The notes below the pieces were generated by a model that was given only the letters and a program-made list of their open reading frames with translations, was not told the origin of the DNA and did not search any database. Positions 1-9,727 of a DNA stretch of 64,000 nucleotides are shown piece after piece. Every line of letters begins with the position of its first letter. Position 1 is the stretch's first letter. The translations under genes and the position numbers were made by a program. Source of the DNA: Demequina sp. NBRC 110055 (GTDB lineage Bacteria > Actinomycetota > Actinomycetes > Actinomycetales > Demequinaceae); assembly GCF_002090135.1 (NCBI RefSeq), contig NZ_BBRL01000010.1, positions 124,001-188,000 on the forward strand, read 5' to 3'.

Positions 1-1
1 G

Positions 2-802
<801 letters not shown>

Positions 803-847
803 TGCGCCGGTGCGCCCTCGCCCCGGGGTGGGGTTCCACGCGAGTCG

Positions 848-1054
848 TTAGCCCGCCCGCCGATGGACGGCGCGCGGTTCGACCCGTCGCGACGGCGGAA
901 CCAGTCCACCGGCCACGAGCAGGTCGACGGCGCGGCTCTGGTCCGCGTCCATCGCCGGTGGCGCCGCAGCGCGCACGGGAATCGTCAGGAATGACACGAC
1001 GCAGTCACCGCACGCCTTGCCACGCACTTCGCAGGTATCGCAATCGATCTTCAT
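848..1054 (-). CDS. Small cysteine-rich actinobacterial protein
   Basis: A 68-residue protein starting MKIDCDTCEVRGKACGDCVV, with four cysteines in the first 17 residues (CxxC, then C and C after an RGKAC motif) that could hold a metal or Fe-S centre. The rest is a plain helical tail ending in arginines. I believe similar short proteins with a CDTC...RGxACxDCVV start are common in actinobacteria, but I know no function. A longer start ten codons upstream (1084) is possible; the ATG at 1054 puts the conserved motif at the N-terminus. It is convergent with the ligase and divergent from the nuclease gene. Confidence 0.7.
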   Translation of the reverse strand: MKIDCDTCEVRGKACGDCVVSFLTIPVRAAAPPAMDADQSRAVDLLVAGGLVPPSRRVEPRAVHRRAG

Positions 1055-1153
1055 GCCGGCGACGCTACGACGGGGGTCTGACATCGGCGCATGGCGACGC
1101 GTCACGGCGCCCCGCTGTGCGTCGATGTCGGTGGGTCGACTTACCGTAAGGGC

Positions 1154-2842
1154 ATGACCACGGACCTCCAAGGCACGCTCGACGCGATCGGCGAGCCGCT
1201 CTCGGCGACAACCTTCGTCGTGGTCGACCTTGAGACGACCGGCGCGTCACCCGCCGAGTGCGGCATCACGGAGATCGGTGCCGTGAAGACGCGCGGCGGC
1301 GAGGTGGTCGGCGAGTTCCAGACACTCGTGGACCCGGGCGCTCCCATCCCGCCCATGATCGTCGCGCTGACCGGCATCACCGACGCCATGGTGGTGGCCG
1401 CGCCCCGCATCGAGCAGGTCCTCCCGTCCTTCTTGGAGTTCCTGGGCGACGCCGTGCTCGTGGCTCACAATGCGCGCTTCGACGTGGGGTTCTTGAAGGC
1501 GGCGTGCCGGATCCACGGGTACGACTGGCCCCGCCCCGAGGTCGTCGACACCCTCGCCCTCGCCCGCCGGGTGGTGACGAAGGAGGAGGCACCCAACCGC
1601 AAGCTCGGCACCCTCGCGCGGGTTTTCGGCACGCGCGTCACCCCCAACCACCGCGCGCTCGAAGATGCGCGTGCCACCGGCGAGATCTTGCATGGCATGC
1701 TGGAGCGCCTCGCGGCCTTTGGCATCACCCACCGCGCCGACCTCGCGACGTTGCGCGACCCGGTGTCCGAGAAGGTGCGCCGCAAGGCCACGATGGCCGA
1801 TGCGGTGCCGGCCAAACCGGGCGTCTACACGTTCCGTGGGCCGCGCGGTGAGCGCCTCTATGTCGGCACCTCCAAGAACCTGCGCTCCCGAGTGAAGTCC
1901 TACTTCACGAAGGCCGAGACACGCCGACCCATCCGCGAGATGGTCGATCTCGCGGTGGGAGTGGACACGGTGGTCGTGCCCACCGAACTCGAGGCGAATG
2001 TGCTCGAGGTGCGCATGATCGACCGGTATCGCCCGCACTACAACCGGCGTTCGGCTCGCCCCGAGCGCACGCCGTGGGTGCGTCTCACGGATGAGCCGTT
2101 CCCCCGCCTGGTGGTAAGCCGCTCGGCGGCGGCCGACGGTGCCGACCTGGGTCCCCTACGCTCCGCGGCGGATGCCCGCCGCGCCGTCGAGGCGCTCGAA
2201 CAAGCGCTCGGAGTGCGCACCTGCCGCACGCGCCTCACCCGCACGCCCCGGGCCGATGCCCGCGCGTGCATTTTGCTCGACCTCGGCCGGTGCGCCGCCC
2301 CCTGCCTGCGGGGAGACGAGTCGGGGTACGCGGCCACTGTGCAGGCCGCGCGCGCGGCGCTGCGCGACGACATCTCCCCCGTCGTCGACGCCTTGGCGGC
2401 GGAGGTTGCCGAACATGCCAACACGGAGAGTTTCGAGCGGGCCGCGGAACTGCGTGACTCCATCAGCGCGATCGTCGACGCCGCCGAGCGGGCGGCGCGG
2501 CTGGCGTCGCTGCGCGCGTGCAGCATCGTCGCCGTACGCCGCGACGGGGACGCATGGGAGTTGATCTCCACCTCGCGCGGGACGCTCGTGGGCTCGGCGC
2601 GCGTGCGCAGCGGCGTCTGGGCCGCTGCGGGTCCGCTGCAGGAGGCGTGGAACACGTTCGAGCTTGCGGAGCCCCTCATCGAGGAACAAGAGATGATTCT
2701 GCGGTGGCTCGACCGGCCCGGCACTCGGCTGCTGCACGTTGATGGCGAGTGGTCCTCGCCGCTGACGGCGCCCGGACGCCACCACAAGTGGGTCGACGCC
2801 CGCAGGCTCGACCGCGGCCGCCTCGCGGACACCGTCAGATAA
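1154..2842 (+). CDS. DEDDh exonuclease / GIY-YIG UvrC-like fusion nuclease
   Basis: 562 residues. Residues about 15-190 form a DnaQ/epsilon-type 3'-5' exonuclease: VVVDLETTG carries the first acidic pair, HNARFD the second, and HRALEDA the His and Asp of the DEDDh signature. A GIY-YIG endonuclease domain follows (KPGVYTF...LYVGTSKNLRSR), then a UvrC-like cysteine region (RTCRT...CAAPC) and a UVR-type motif (FERAAELRDSI). The C-terminal RNase H-like half of UvrC is absent. This is the architecture of M. tuberculosis Rv2191, also next to trpD. A DNA repair or proofreading role is likely; the substrate is unknown. The ATG at 1154 is chosen because it directly precedes the exonuclease domain. Confidence 0.88.
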   Translation: MTTDLQGTLDAIGEPLSATTFVVVDLETTGASPAECGITEIGAVKTRGGEVVGEFQTLVDPGAPIPPMIVALTGITDAMVVAAPRIEQVLPSFLEFLGDAVLVAHNARFDVGFLKAACRIHGYDWPRPEVVDTLALARRVVTKEEAPNRKLGTLARVFGTRVTPNHRALEDARATGEILHGMLERLAAFGITHRADLATLRDPVSEKVRRKATMADAVPAKPGVYTFRGPRGERLYVGTSKNLRSRVKSYFTKAETRRPIREMVDLAVGVDTVVVPTELEANVLEVRMIDRYRPHYNRRSARPERTPWVRLTDEPFPRLVVSRSAAADGADLGPLRSAADARRAVEALEQALGVRTCRTRLTRTPRADARACILLDLGRCAAPCLRGDESGYAATVQAARAALRDDISPVVDALAAEVAEHANTESFERAAELRDSISAIVDAAERAARLASLRACSIVAVRRDGDAWELISTSRGTLVGSARVRSGVWAAAGPLQEAWNTFELAEPLIEEQEMILRWLDRPGTRLLHVDGEWSSPLTAPGRHHKWVDARRLDRGRLADTVR

Positions 2843-2892
2843 CACCGCACGCACCACCCATGGGGAGACGCGGCGAGTCGATCGCGTCGGCG

Positions 2893-3933
2893 CTAGGCCT
2901 GGGTTGCCGCCACCCACCGGTCGAGCACGTCGGCGGCCGCGCCCGAGTCGATGGCACGCTCCGCGTGACCGATGCCGGCCCGCATGCGCTCCACGAGGGT
3001 GCCCGAGGACGTGCCGGGCAGGGTGGCGTCGGACACGATGCCCGCGGCCGCGTTGAGCAGCACAGTCTCGCGCACCGCGCCGCGCTCACCGGCGAGGACC
3101 GCGCGCGCGACGGTGGCGTTCTCGACCGCCGTGCCTCCACGGATGTCCTCGATCGTGATGGGTGTGAGGCCCAGGTCCGCGACCGGGTCGAGGCGTATTT
3201 CCGTCACTCCCCCGCCACGTACCTCCCACACGGTCGCGGGGCAGACGCCAGCGAGCTCGTCGAGACCGTTGTCGCTGTAGAACACGAGAGCCTCGCGTCC
3301 CTGGTCGGCGATCACGCCGGCGAGGACCGGTGAGACGCGCAGGCTGGACGATCCGATGGCGGTCGCCGCCGGTTGTGCAGGGTTGGTCAGCGGGCCCAGG
3401 ATGTTGAAGGTCGTCGGGACGCCCAACTCCTTGCGGATGGGCATCGCGAACCGCATCGCCGGATGGAAAACCTGAGCGAAGCAGAAGGTAATGCCCACCT
3501 CGGTCGCGAGCTCCTTGACGCGCTCCACGGGCAGGTCGAGCCGTACGCCCAGCTCGCCCAAGACATCGGCGCTGCCCGACTTGGACGTCGCGGCTCGGTT
3601 GCCGTGCTTGACCACGGTCAGGCCGGCGCCCGCCATCACGAGCGACGACATGGTAGAGATGTTGACCGTGGCGAAGCCGTCCCCGCCGGTGCCGACGATG
3701 TCGACGGTGCGGCCGGGCACCTCGAAGCGCAGCGAGTGCTTGAGCATGGCGGCGGCGAGGCCGGCAACCTCGGTGGGCGTCTCGCGCTTGACGCGCAGCG
3801 CCGCGAGGAACGCACCCATCGCCACCGGGGACGCCGCATCCGTGAGGATGTCGTCCATCACGGCCGCAGTCTCTTCGGCGGTGAGGTCCTCGTGCTCGAC
3901 GAGGCGGGATAACAGTTCCTGCAGGGTGGCCAC
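2893..3933 (-). CDS. trpD: Anthranilate phosphoribosyltransferase
   Basis: 346 residues. TrpD joins anthranilate to PRPP in tryptophan synthesis. The PRPP-binding motif GTGGDGFATVNIST and the KHGNRAATSKSGSADVLG loop are clear, as is NILGPLTNPA. Two GTG starts are possible. The one at 3933 is preferred: GGAGG lies four bases upstream and the length matches the usual 340-350 residues. The GTG at 3978 has no ribosome site. It is isolated from other trp genes and follows a receiver-domain gene on the same strand, 59 bases downstream. The M. tuberculosis homologue (Rv2192c) has the same neighbours. Confidence 0.95.
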   Translation of the reverse strand: MATLQELLSRLVEHEDLTAEETAAVMDDILTDAASPVAMGAFLAALRVKRETPTEVAGLAAAMLKHSLRFEVPGRTVDIVGTGGDGFATVNISTMSSLVMAGAGLTVVKHGNRAATSKSGSADVLGELGVRLDLPVERVKELATEVGITFCFAQVFHPAMRFAMPIRKELGVPTTFNILGPLTNPAQPAATAIGSSSLRVSPVLAGVIADQGREALVFYSDNGLDELAGVCPATVWEVRGGGVTEIRLDPVADLGLTPITIEDIRGGTAVENATVARAVLAGERGAVRETVLLNAAAGIVSDATLPGTSSGTLVERMRAGIGHAERAIDSGAAADVLDRWVAATQA

Positions 3934-3992
3934 GGTGCCTCCGGGTCGGTCGGAGATGAACTCGGATGCGCGGCTCACGGCCGCGCCGGGCG

Positions 3993-4421
3993 TCAGGACG
4001 ACTGGGTCGCGGGGGTGAAGAAGCCTTCGACCGCGTCGCGCACCACGAACGGGTCGAGGGGGTGCGCCACCGCGGCCTCGGCCTCCGACCACGTCGCGAG
4101 CCATGCGTCGGCCGGGCGCCCCACGAGCAGCAGCACCGGCGGAGCGGCGTAGATCTCGTGCTTGATCTGGCGGCAAATTCCCATGCCACCGACCTTGGCG
4201 GCCTCGCCATCGAGCACCAGCAGGTCAAAGTGCTCATTCTCGACGGCCTCGATGACGGCGGCATGCGTCGCGGTCTCGAGCCACTCGACGCTCCGGCCGC
4301 CCACCGTCGACCCGACGGCGAAGCGCACCTTCTCGCGCACATTGCGGTCATCGCTGTAAACCAGAATGCGCGCCTTGCGCGCCGTCACCTCGGACTTGTC
4401 GTGCTTTGCGACGTCACTCAT
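3993..4421 (-). CDS. Atypical response-regulator receiver protein
   Basis: 142 residues, a single CheY-like domain after a charged tail of about 16 residues. VYSDD supplies the acidic pair at the end of strand 1 and LLVLDGEA the likely phospho-acceptor Asp. At the end of strand 5, where KP is normal, it reads AHPLDP, so the conserved lysine is missing and phosphorylation may not signal in the usual way. There is no output domain and no histidine kinase nearby. It is divergent from ctaE and upstream of trpD. Function unknown; a stand-alone regulator or pseudo-receiver is possible. Confidence 0.78.
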   Translation of the reverse strand: MSDVAKHDKSEVTARKARILVYSDDRNVREKVRFAVGSTVGGRSVEWLETATHAAVIEAVENEHFDLLVLDGEAAKVGGMGICRQIKHEIYAAPPVLLLVGRPADAWLATWSEAEAAVAHPLDPFVVRDAVEGFFTPATQSS

Positions 4422-4532
4422 GGCGCCCATTCTGGCACGAACTTGCGCGCTCATTCGTTGATGGGTTGCGAGCCACGGAGGACCGCGATTCGCTGGCGCC
4501 TTCACACGGATTCTTACGCAATAATGGGACCC

Positions 4533-5162
4533 ATGTCCCATGCGACGACTATGCCGTCACCCATCCATGCCACGCGCCCTAACCAGGTAGCCGTCGGCAC
4601 GATCGTCTGGCTCAGCTCTGAGTTGATGTTCTTCGCGGGTCTCTTCGCGATGTACTTCACGCTGCGAGCCCAGGTCCCCGAGATCTGGGCTGAGAAGACG
4701 GAACTGCTCAACGTTCCGTTCGCGCTGGCCAACACCACCATCCTGGTGCTGTCCTCCTTCACCGCACAGGCAGGCGTCTGGGCGGCCGAGCGCTACCAGC
4801 GCCGCCGCACCGGCTCCTTCTTCAAGGTGAAGTCGTGGGGCATGCACGAGTGGTTCGTGCTGACGTTCATCATGGGCTCGATCTTCGTAGCCGGCCAGGT
4901 GTACGAGTACGCGATGCTCGTCTCCGAGGGCCTGACGATTTCGTCGTCGCCCTATGGCTCGGTCTTCTACCTCACGACCGGCTTCCACGGCCTGCACGTG
5001 ATCGGTGGACTGATCGCCATGCTTTTTGTCCTCGCGCGCTCGTTCGCCGCCAAGAAGTTCGGCACGCACGAGGCGACCACCACCATCGTCGTGTCGTACT
5101 ACTGGCACTTCGTCGACGTGGTCTGGATCGCCCTGTTCGCCGTGATCTACCTGGTTCAGTAA
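4533..5162 (+). CDS. ctaE: Cytochrome c oxidase subunit III
   Basis: 209 residues with five predicted membrane helices, the actinobacterial short form of aa3 oxidase subunit III. Recognisable blocks are [22 protein letters not shown] near the start, the helix with the conserved glutamate (GQVYEY), [11 protein letters not shown] and [15 protein letters not shown]. It stabilises the catalytic core of the terminal oxidase in the inner membrane. In-frame ATGs lie at 4524, 4533 and 4551; none has a strong ribosome site and 4533 is a compromise. It heads the ctaE-qcrC-qcrA-qcrB operon, only 10 bases before qcrC, typical of the bc1-aa3 supercomplex in actinobacteria. Confidence 0.94.
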   Translation: MSHATTMPSPIHATRPNQVAVGTIVWLSSELMFFAGLFAMYFTLRAQVPEIWAEKTELLNVPFALANTTILVLSSFTAQAGVWAAERYQRRRTGSFFKVKSWGMHEWFVLTFIMGSIFVAGQVYEYAMLVSEGLTISSSPYGSVFYLTTGFHGLHVIGGLIAMLFVLARSFAAKKFGTHEATTTIVVSYYWHFVDVVWIALFAVIYLVQ

Positions 5163-5172
5163 GGGAATCCCG

Positions 5173-5955
5173 ATGCATGCACTCGCCCGCAGGCGCCACC
5201 ACAAGGCAGCTCCGATGCTGCTGGTGCTCGTCCTGCTCGCCCTGATCACCGGGATCGCGGCCATGGCCGCTCCCTCCGCCACCGCGGCCGATGCCGCCTC
5301 TGCCGATGACGTTGCCGCAGGCGAGGCGCTCTTCGCCGCGAACTGCGCCTCATGCCACGGCCTCGATGCCCAGGGACAGGACGGCGTCGCGCCGTCCCTC
5401 GTCGGCGTCGGCGCCGCCGCCGTCGACTTCCAGGTCGGTACCGGCCGCATGCCGATGCAGGCCTCGGGCCCGCAGGCGATGGCCAAGCCCGCCCAGTTCG
5501 ACCAGGACGAGATCAACCAGCTCGCGGCCTGGGTCGCGTCATTGGGCGCCGGCCCGGCCATCCCCACCGCGGAGCAGGTTGACGGCTCGCTCGGCGACGC
5601 GGCTGCCGGTATGGAGGTCTTCCGTACCAACTGCGCCATGTGCCACGGTTCGATCGGTGGCGGCGGCGCGCTGACGCAGGGCAAGTTCGCCCCGTCACTG
5701 CTCGAGACGACCCCCACCCACATCTACGAGGCCATGCTGACCGGTCCGCAGTCGATGCCGGTCTTCAACGACGCCAACATCACCCCCGAGAACAAGCGCA
5801 ACGTCATCGCTTACCTCGAGGCGCAGGACGCGGGCTCGCCCGGCGGTCTCTCGCTCGGCGCCATCGGCCCCGTGTCCGAGGGTCTGTGGGCCTGGCTGGT
5901 CCTCCTTGGCCTGATCATCGGCGCTACCGTCTGGGTTGGAGCACGTTCCTCATGA
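5173..5955 (+). CDS. qcrC: Diheme cytochrome c subunit of the bc complex
   Basis: 260 residues. An N-terminal membrane segment or signal anchor (LLVLVLLALITGIAAM) is followed by two class I cytochrome c domains, each with CxxCH: CASCH near residue 57 and CAMCH near residue 157. A C-terminal helix (WAWLVLLGLIIGATVWVG) anchors the protein. In actinobacteria this diheme subunit replaces cytochrome c1 and soluble cytochrome c, passing electrons directly from the Rieske protein to the CuA site of CtaC. The stop codon overlaps the qcrA start (ATGA), indicating translational coupling. Confidence 0.95.
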   Translation: MHALARRRHHKAAPMLLVLVLLALITGIAAMAAPSATAADAASADDVAAGEALFAANCASCHGLDAQGQDGVAPSLVGVGAAAVDFQVGTGRMPMQASGPQAMAKPAQFDQDEINQLAAWVASLGAGPAIPTAEQVDGSLGDAAAGMEVFRTNCAMCHGSIGGGGALTQGKFAPSLLETTPTHIYEAMLTGPQSMPVFNDANITPENKRNVIAYLEAQDAGSPGGLSLGAIGPVSEGLWAWLVLLGLIIGATVWVGARSS

Positions 5956-7040
5956 GTACCCCCGAACACCACGAAGAGCCCCAGGTGAAGAACGGCTTCA
6001 CCGACCCGGGTCTCGCGGATCACCGCCCCCGTCGCGCGGACGTCGAGCCCAAGGCCGACAAGCGCGCCGAGCGCCAGGTGGCCGCGCTGTTCACCGTGTC
6101 CATCATCGGCACCGTGATCGCCCTGTGGGCCTACTTCACCAAGAACGACATGGAGCCGGGCGACGTCGCGGACATCCAGTCGACCAACATGTGGATCGGC
6201 CTCGGCATCGCGCTGGCGATGCTGGGCATCGGTTTTGGTGCGATCCACTGGGCCAAGACCCTCATGCGCGACCACGAGATGGTCGAGGAGCGCCACGAGC
6301 TGCGCAGCTCGGACGAGGCGCGCGAGGGTGCGATCCAGAATCTCAAGGACGGCGCGGCCGACTCCGGTCTTGCCACGCCGGACGAGTCGGGTACCGGCGT
6401 CAAGCGCCGCAGCGTCCTCAAGGGCTCGCTGATCACCGCCATGGCGATCGCTCCCCTCGCGGTGCTCGTGCCCCAGATCGGCAACATGGGCGCCGACTGG
6501 AACGTCGGCAAGTTCCGTCACACCATGTGGGCTCCCGGCGTGCGCCTCACGCGCGACCCCGACGGCACGCCCATCAAGGCGGCGGACGTCACCATCGGCT
6601 CGGTCTTTCACGTCATCCCCGATGGGCTGAATGACCTCGACCACCACCACAAGATGGACCAGAAGGCCAAGGCCGTGGTCCTCCTGGTGCGCCTCGACCC
6701 CAAGGACCTGAAGATCCGTGAGGGCCGCGAGGACTGGTCGTTCGACGGCATCGTCGCGTACTCGAAGATCTGCACCCACGTGGGATGCCCCGTGGCGCTG
6801 TACGAGCAGCAGACGCATCACCTGCTGTGCCCGTGCCACCAGTCCACCTTCGACGTGTCCGACGGCGCCAAGGTCGTCTTCGGTCCCGCGAAGCGCCCGC
6901 TGCCCCAGCTCCCCATCGCCGTGGACGACGACGGCTACATCGTCGCCCAGAACGACTTCGACGAGCCCGTGGGCCCGTCGTACTGGGAGCGACTGAAGGG
7001 TGACGCCGGCACGGCCACCGTCGAGGAGGAGAGCCACTGA
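5952..7040 (+). CDS. qcrA: Rieske iron-sulfur subunit of the bc complex
   Basis: 362 residues. The N-terminal half holds three hydrophobic helices, as in actinobacterial QcrA, the last preceded by KRRSVLKGS, a twin-arginine-like signature. The C-terminal Rieske fold has both cluster motifs: CTHVGC and CPCHQS, giving two Cys and two His ligands for the [2Fe-2S] centre. It takes electrons from menaquinol and hands them to QcrC. The gene overlaps qcrC by four bases at its start, and its stop shares one base with the qcrB start (TGATG). Confidence 0.95.
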   Translation: MSTPEHHEEPQVKNGFTDPGLADHRPRRADVEPKADKRAERQVAALFTVSIIGTVIALWAYFTKNDMEPGDVADIQSTNMWIGLGIALAMLGIGFGAIHWAKTLMRDHEMVEERHELRSSDEAREGAIQNLKDGAADSGLATPDESGTGVKRRSVLKGSLITAMAIAPLAVLVPQIGNMGADWNVGKFRHTMWAPGVRLTRDPDGTPIKAADVTIGSVFHVIPDGLNDLDHHHKMDQKAKAVVLLVRLDPKDLKIREGREDWSFDGIVAYSKICTHVGCPVALYEQQTHHLLCPCHQSTFDVSDGAKVVFGPAKRPLPQLPIAVDDDGYIVAQNDFDEPVGPSYWERLKGDAGTATVEEESH

Positions 7041-8755
7041 TGGGCGCCAAGGTCAACACCGCCGCTGCTGGCACCGCGAACTTCGTCGACGACCGCACGT
7101 CGATCGGCGGGTTCGTCAAGTTCTTCGCCCGCAAGCTGTTCCCGGACCACTGGTCCTTCATGCTGGGCGAAATCGCGCTGTACGCGTTCATCGTCCTGCT
7201 GCTCTCGGGTGTGTTCCTCACCGCGTTCTTCGTGCCGTCCATGGAGACGGTCGAGTACGAGGGCGCGTTCGAGACCATGCACGGCGTCGAGATGACGAAG
7301 GCCTTCGAGTCGACGCTGCACACCTCGTTCGAGGTGCCGGGTGGTCTGCTCATTCGTCAGATCCACCACTGGTCGGCGCTGCTGTTCCTCGCGGCGATCA
7401 TGACGCACATGTGCCGCGTATTCTTCACGGGCGCCTTCCGCAAGCCTCGTGAGCTCAACTGGCTCGTGGGCTTCACGCTCATGGTCCTGGGTCTTGCGGC
7501 CGGCTTCACCGGCTACTCGCTTCCCGATGACGTGTTGTCCGGCAACGGTCTGCGCATCATCGACGGCGTGGTGAAGTCCATCCCGCTCATCGGCTCGTAC
7601 ACCTCGTACTGGCTGTTTGGTGGGGAGTTCCCCGGTACAGCACTGATCCCCCGCCTGTTCACGGCGCACATCCTGCTGGTGCCTGGCCTGATCCTCGCGC
7701 TCATCGCCGTGCACCTGTTCCTGGTGTTCCTGCACAAGCACACGCAGTACCCGGGTGGCGGCAAGACCGACCGCAACGTGGTGGGCCTGCCCCTGTTCCC
7801 GGTGTACACCGCGAAGGCCGGCGGTTTCTTCTTCGTCGTCTTCGGCGTCATCGCGCTGGTCGCGGCCGTGTTCACCATCAACCCGGTGTGGAACTACGGT
7901 CCCTACGACCCGTCGCCGGTGTCCGCAGGTACCCAGCCCGACTGGTACATCCTGTTCGTCGACGGCGCCCTGCGCCTCATGCCGGGTTGGGTCTTCGGTA
8001 TCCCCATGGAGTGGGAGATCTTCGGCTACACGCTGTCGATGAACATCCTCACCCCAGCGCTGATCCTGCCGGGCCTGTTCTTCGGCTTCATCGCGCTGTA
8101 CCCCTGGATCGAGAAGTGGGCGACCGGCGACCGCGGCGAGAAGCACGTGCTCGACCGCCCGCGCAACGTTCCGGTCCGTACGGGCATCGGCGTCGCCACC
8201 ATCACGTTCTACGTGATCCTGGTGCTCGAAGGCTCCAACGACATCGTGGCGAACCTCTTCCACCTGTCGCTAAACGACCTCACCATCTTCTTCCAGTGGG
8301 CGATCTTCATCCTGCCCCCCATCATGTTCTGGGTCACCCGGCGCATCTGCATGGGTCTGCAGCGCAAGGACCGCGAACTGGTGCTCCACGGCCACGAGAC
8401 GGGCACCATCGTCCGTCACGAGAACGGCGAGTACATCGAGGTCCACAGCCCGCTCAGCGAGCAGGAACTGTGGCTGCGTGTTCAGCACGAGGACATCGCC
8501 CCGCTCGAGATCGATCCCGAGTACAACGAGCACGGCGTGCGCCGCAAGGGCTACCGCTGGGACCGCTTCAAGCAGTCGCTGTCGCGCTTCTACTACGAGG
8601 ACCGCGTCTCCCCCGTCACCAAGGCGGAGTTCGACGAGGCCCAGCACCACCACGGTCACGGCAACGCCGAGGCGGACCTCCAGGCCGCCGACGCGAAGGA
8701 CGCCGACCAGCGTCTGACCGACGAGTGGAACAAGGTCGAGGACCAGGCCAAGTAA
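7040..8755 (+). CDS. qcrB: Cytochrome b subunit of the bc complex
   Basis: 571 residues, longer than mitochondrial cytochrome b because of a C-terminal hydrophilic extension of about 120 residues typical of actinobacteria. Heme-ligating histidines sit in RQIHHWSALLFLAAIMTHMCRVFFTG and in FTAHILLVPGLILALIAVHLFLV. The quinol-site region around WNYGPYDPSP is also present. It oxidises menaquinol and shuttles electrons between two b hemes. It is the last gene of the ctaE-qcrCAB operon and is followed by a strong terminator. Confidence 0.95.
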   Translation: MGAKVNTAAAGTANFVDDRTSIGGFVKFFARKLFPDHWSFMLGEIALYAFIVLLLSGVFLTAFFVPSMETVEYEGAFETMHGVEMTKAFESTLHTSFEVPGGLLIRQIHHWSALLFLAAIMTHMCRVFFTGAFRKPRELNWLVGFTLMVLGLAAGFTGYSLPDDVLSGNGLRIIDGVVKSIPLIGSYTSYWLFGGEFPGTALIPRLFTAHILLVPGLILALIAVHLFLVFLHKHTQYPGGGKTDRNVVGLPLFPVYTAKAGGFFFVVFGVIALVAAVFTINPVWNYGPYDPSPVSAGTQPDWYILFVDGALRLMPGWVFGIPMEWEIFGYTLSMNILTPALILPGLFFGFIALYPWIEKWATGDRGEKHVLDRPRNVPVRTGIGVATITFYVILVLEGSNDIVANLFHLSLNDLTIFFQWAIFILPPIMFWVTRRICMGLQRKDRELVLHGHETGTIVRHENGEYIEVHSPLSEQELWLRVQHEDIAPLEIDPEYNEHGVRRKGYRWDRFKQSLSRFYYEDRVSPVTKAEFDEAQHHHGHGNAEADLQAADAKDADQRLTDEWNKVEDQAK

Positions 8756-8768
8756 GACCCCCTCCTCA

Positions 8769-8805
8769 ACGAAGGGCGGCATCCGCGACGGGTGCCGCCC
8801 TTCGT
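8769..8805 (+). terminator. Terminator after qcrB
   Basis: A perfect 13-bp inverted repeat (arms 8769-8781 and 8793-8805, left arm ACGAAGGGCGGCA) begins 13 bases after the qcrB stop. There is no long T run, which is usual for GC-rich actinobacterial terminators. Confidence 0.8.
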
Positions 8806-8903
8806 CATGCCCGGCACAGACACGCCCCACGCCGCCATGACAGCCGGTGCCGTCTTGCCTGGAATGGCTGTGTCACCTCGGGTGTTGGACACGGTGGGCA
8901 CCG

Positions 8904-8934
8904 TTGCCACAAGAGCGCCTCACGGCGATAGGCT
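8904..8934 (+). promoter_or_regulatory. Likely sigma-70-type promoter of the SOD gene
   Basis: TTGCCA at 8904-8909 and TAGGCT at 8929-8934 are separated by 19 bases, about 60 bases before the dismutase ATG. The -10 resembles actinobacterial TANNNT boxes. The spacer is slightly long, so this is a prediction only. Confidence 0.45.
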
Positions 8935-8992
8935 CGACCCGTACCCCGGAAAACCAGCGCGGCTGTAGGCCGCGCCCCGATCAGGAGGAAGC

Positions 8993-9613
8993 ATGGCTGA
9001 CTACACGCTGCCGGATCTGACCTACGACTACGGCGCACTCGACCCGCACATCGCAGGCGAGATCATGGAGCTGCACCACAGCAAGCACCACGCCGCCTAC
9101 GTCGCAGGCGCGAACACCGCCTTGGAGAAGATGGCCGCCGCCCGCGAATCGGGTGACTTCGGCGCCATCGCCGGCCTTGAGAAGGCCCTCGCCTTCAACC
9201 TGGGTGGTCACACCAACCACTCGATCTTCTGGACCAACCTCTCCCCCGAGGGTGGCGACAAGCCCACCGGTGAGCTCGCGGCGGCCATCGACGAGCACTT
9301 CGGCTCGTTCGACGGCTTCCAGGCGCACTTCACCAACAACGCCATGACGATCATGGGTTCCGGTTGGTCGATCCTCGCCTGGGACACCATCGGTCAGAAG
9401 CTCATCATCGTGCAGCTGTACGACCAGCAGGGCAACGTCCCCGTGGGTCTCATCCCGCTGCTCATGCTCGACATGTGGGAGCACGCCTTCTACCTGCAGT
9501 ACAAGAACGTCAAGGCCGACTACGTCAAGGCCTGGTGGAACGTCGTGGACTGGGCCAACGTCCAGCAGCGCTTCATCACCGCGACCGCGACCCAGGGCCT
9601 CATCGTCCAGTAA
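8993..9613 (+). CDS. Superoxide dismutase (Mn/Fe family)
   Basis: 206 residues, the normal length. It disproportionates superoxide in the cytoplasm or near the membrane. Metal ligands expected for the family are visible: HHSKHH (first His), [10 protein letters not shown] (second His), and [15 protein letters not shown] (Asp and His). An ideal AGGAGG lies seven bases before the ATG. There is no signal peptide. Fe versus Mn use cannot be settled by eye. It stands alone between two terminators, inserted between the bc-complex and oxidase genes. Confidence 0.95.
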   Translation: MADYTLPDLTYDYGALDPHIAGEIMELHHSKHHAAYVAGANTALEKMAAARESGDFGAIAGLEKALAFNLGGHTNHSIFWTNLSPEGGDKPTGELAAAIDEHFGSFDGFQAHFTNNAMTIMGSGWSILAWDTIGQKLIIVQLYDQQGNVPVGLIPLLMLDMWEHAFYLQYKNVKADYVKAWWNVVDWANVQQRFITATATQGLIVQ

Positions 9614-9632
9614 CGTCGCACCGCACGTCGAC

Positions 9633-9662
9633 GGGCGGGTTCTCCTCCGGGAGGACCCGCCC
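9633..9662 (+). terminator. Terminator after the SOD gene
   Basis: GGGCGGGT at 9633-9640 pairs with ACCCGCCC at 9655-9662, and the inner CTCC/GGAG bases extend the stem around a TCCG loop. It lies about 20 bases after the stop. Confidence 0.75.
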
Positions 9663-9727
9663 TTCGTGTGTCCCGGCGGGCGCTCGGGGCCCGCCGTTCA
9701 CGCGGGGCGGCGCGGTAGGTTGGGGCC

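Noticed and set aside
3934-3978. GTG at 3978 as trpD start
   Set aside because: No ribosome site; GTG at 3933 has GGAGG and gives the usual TrpD length.
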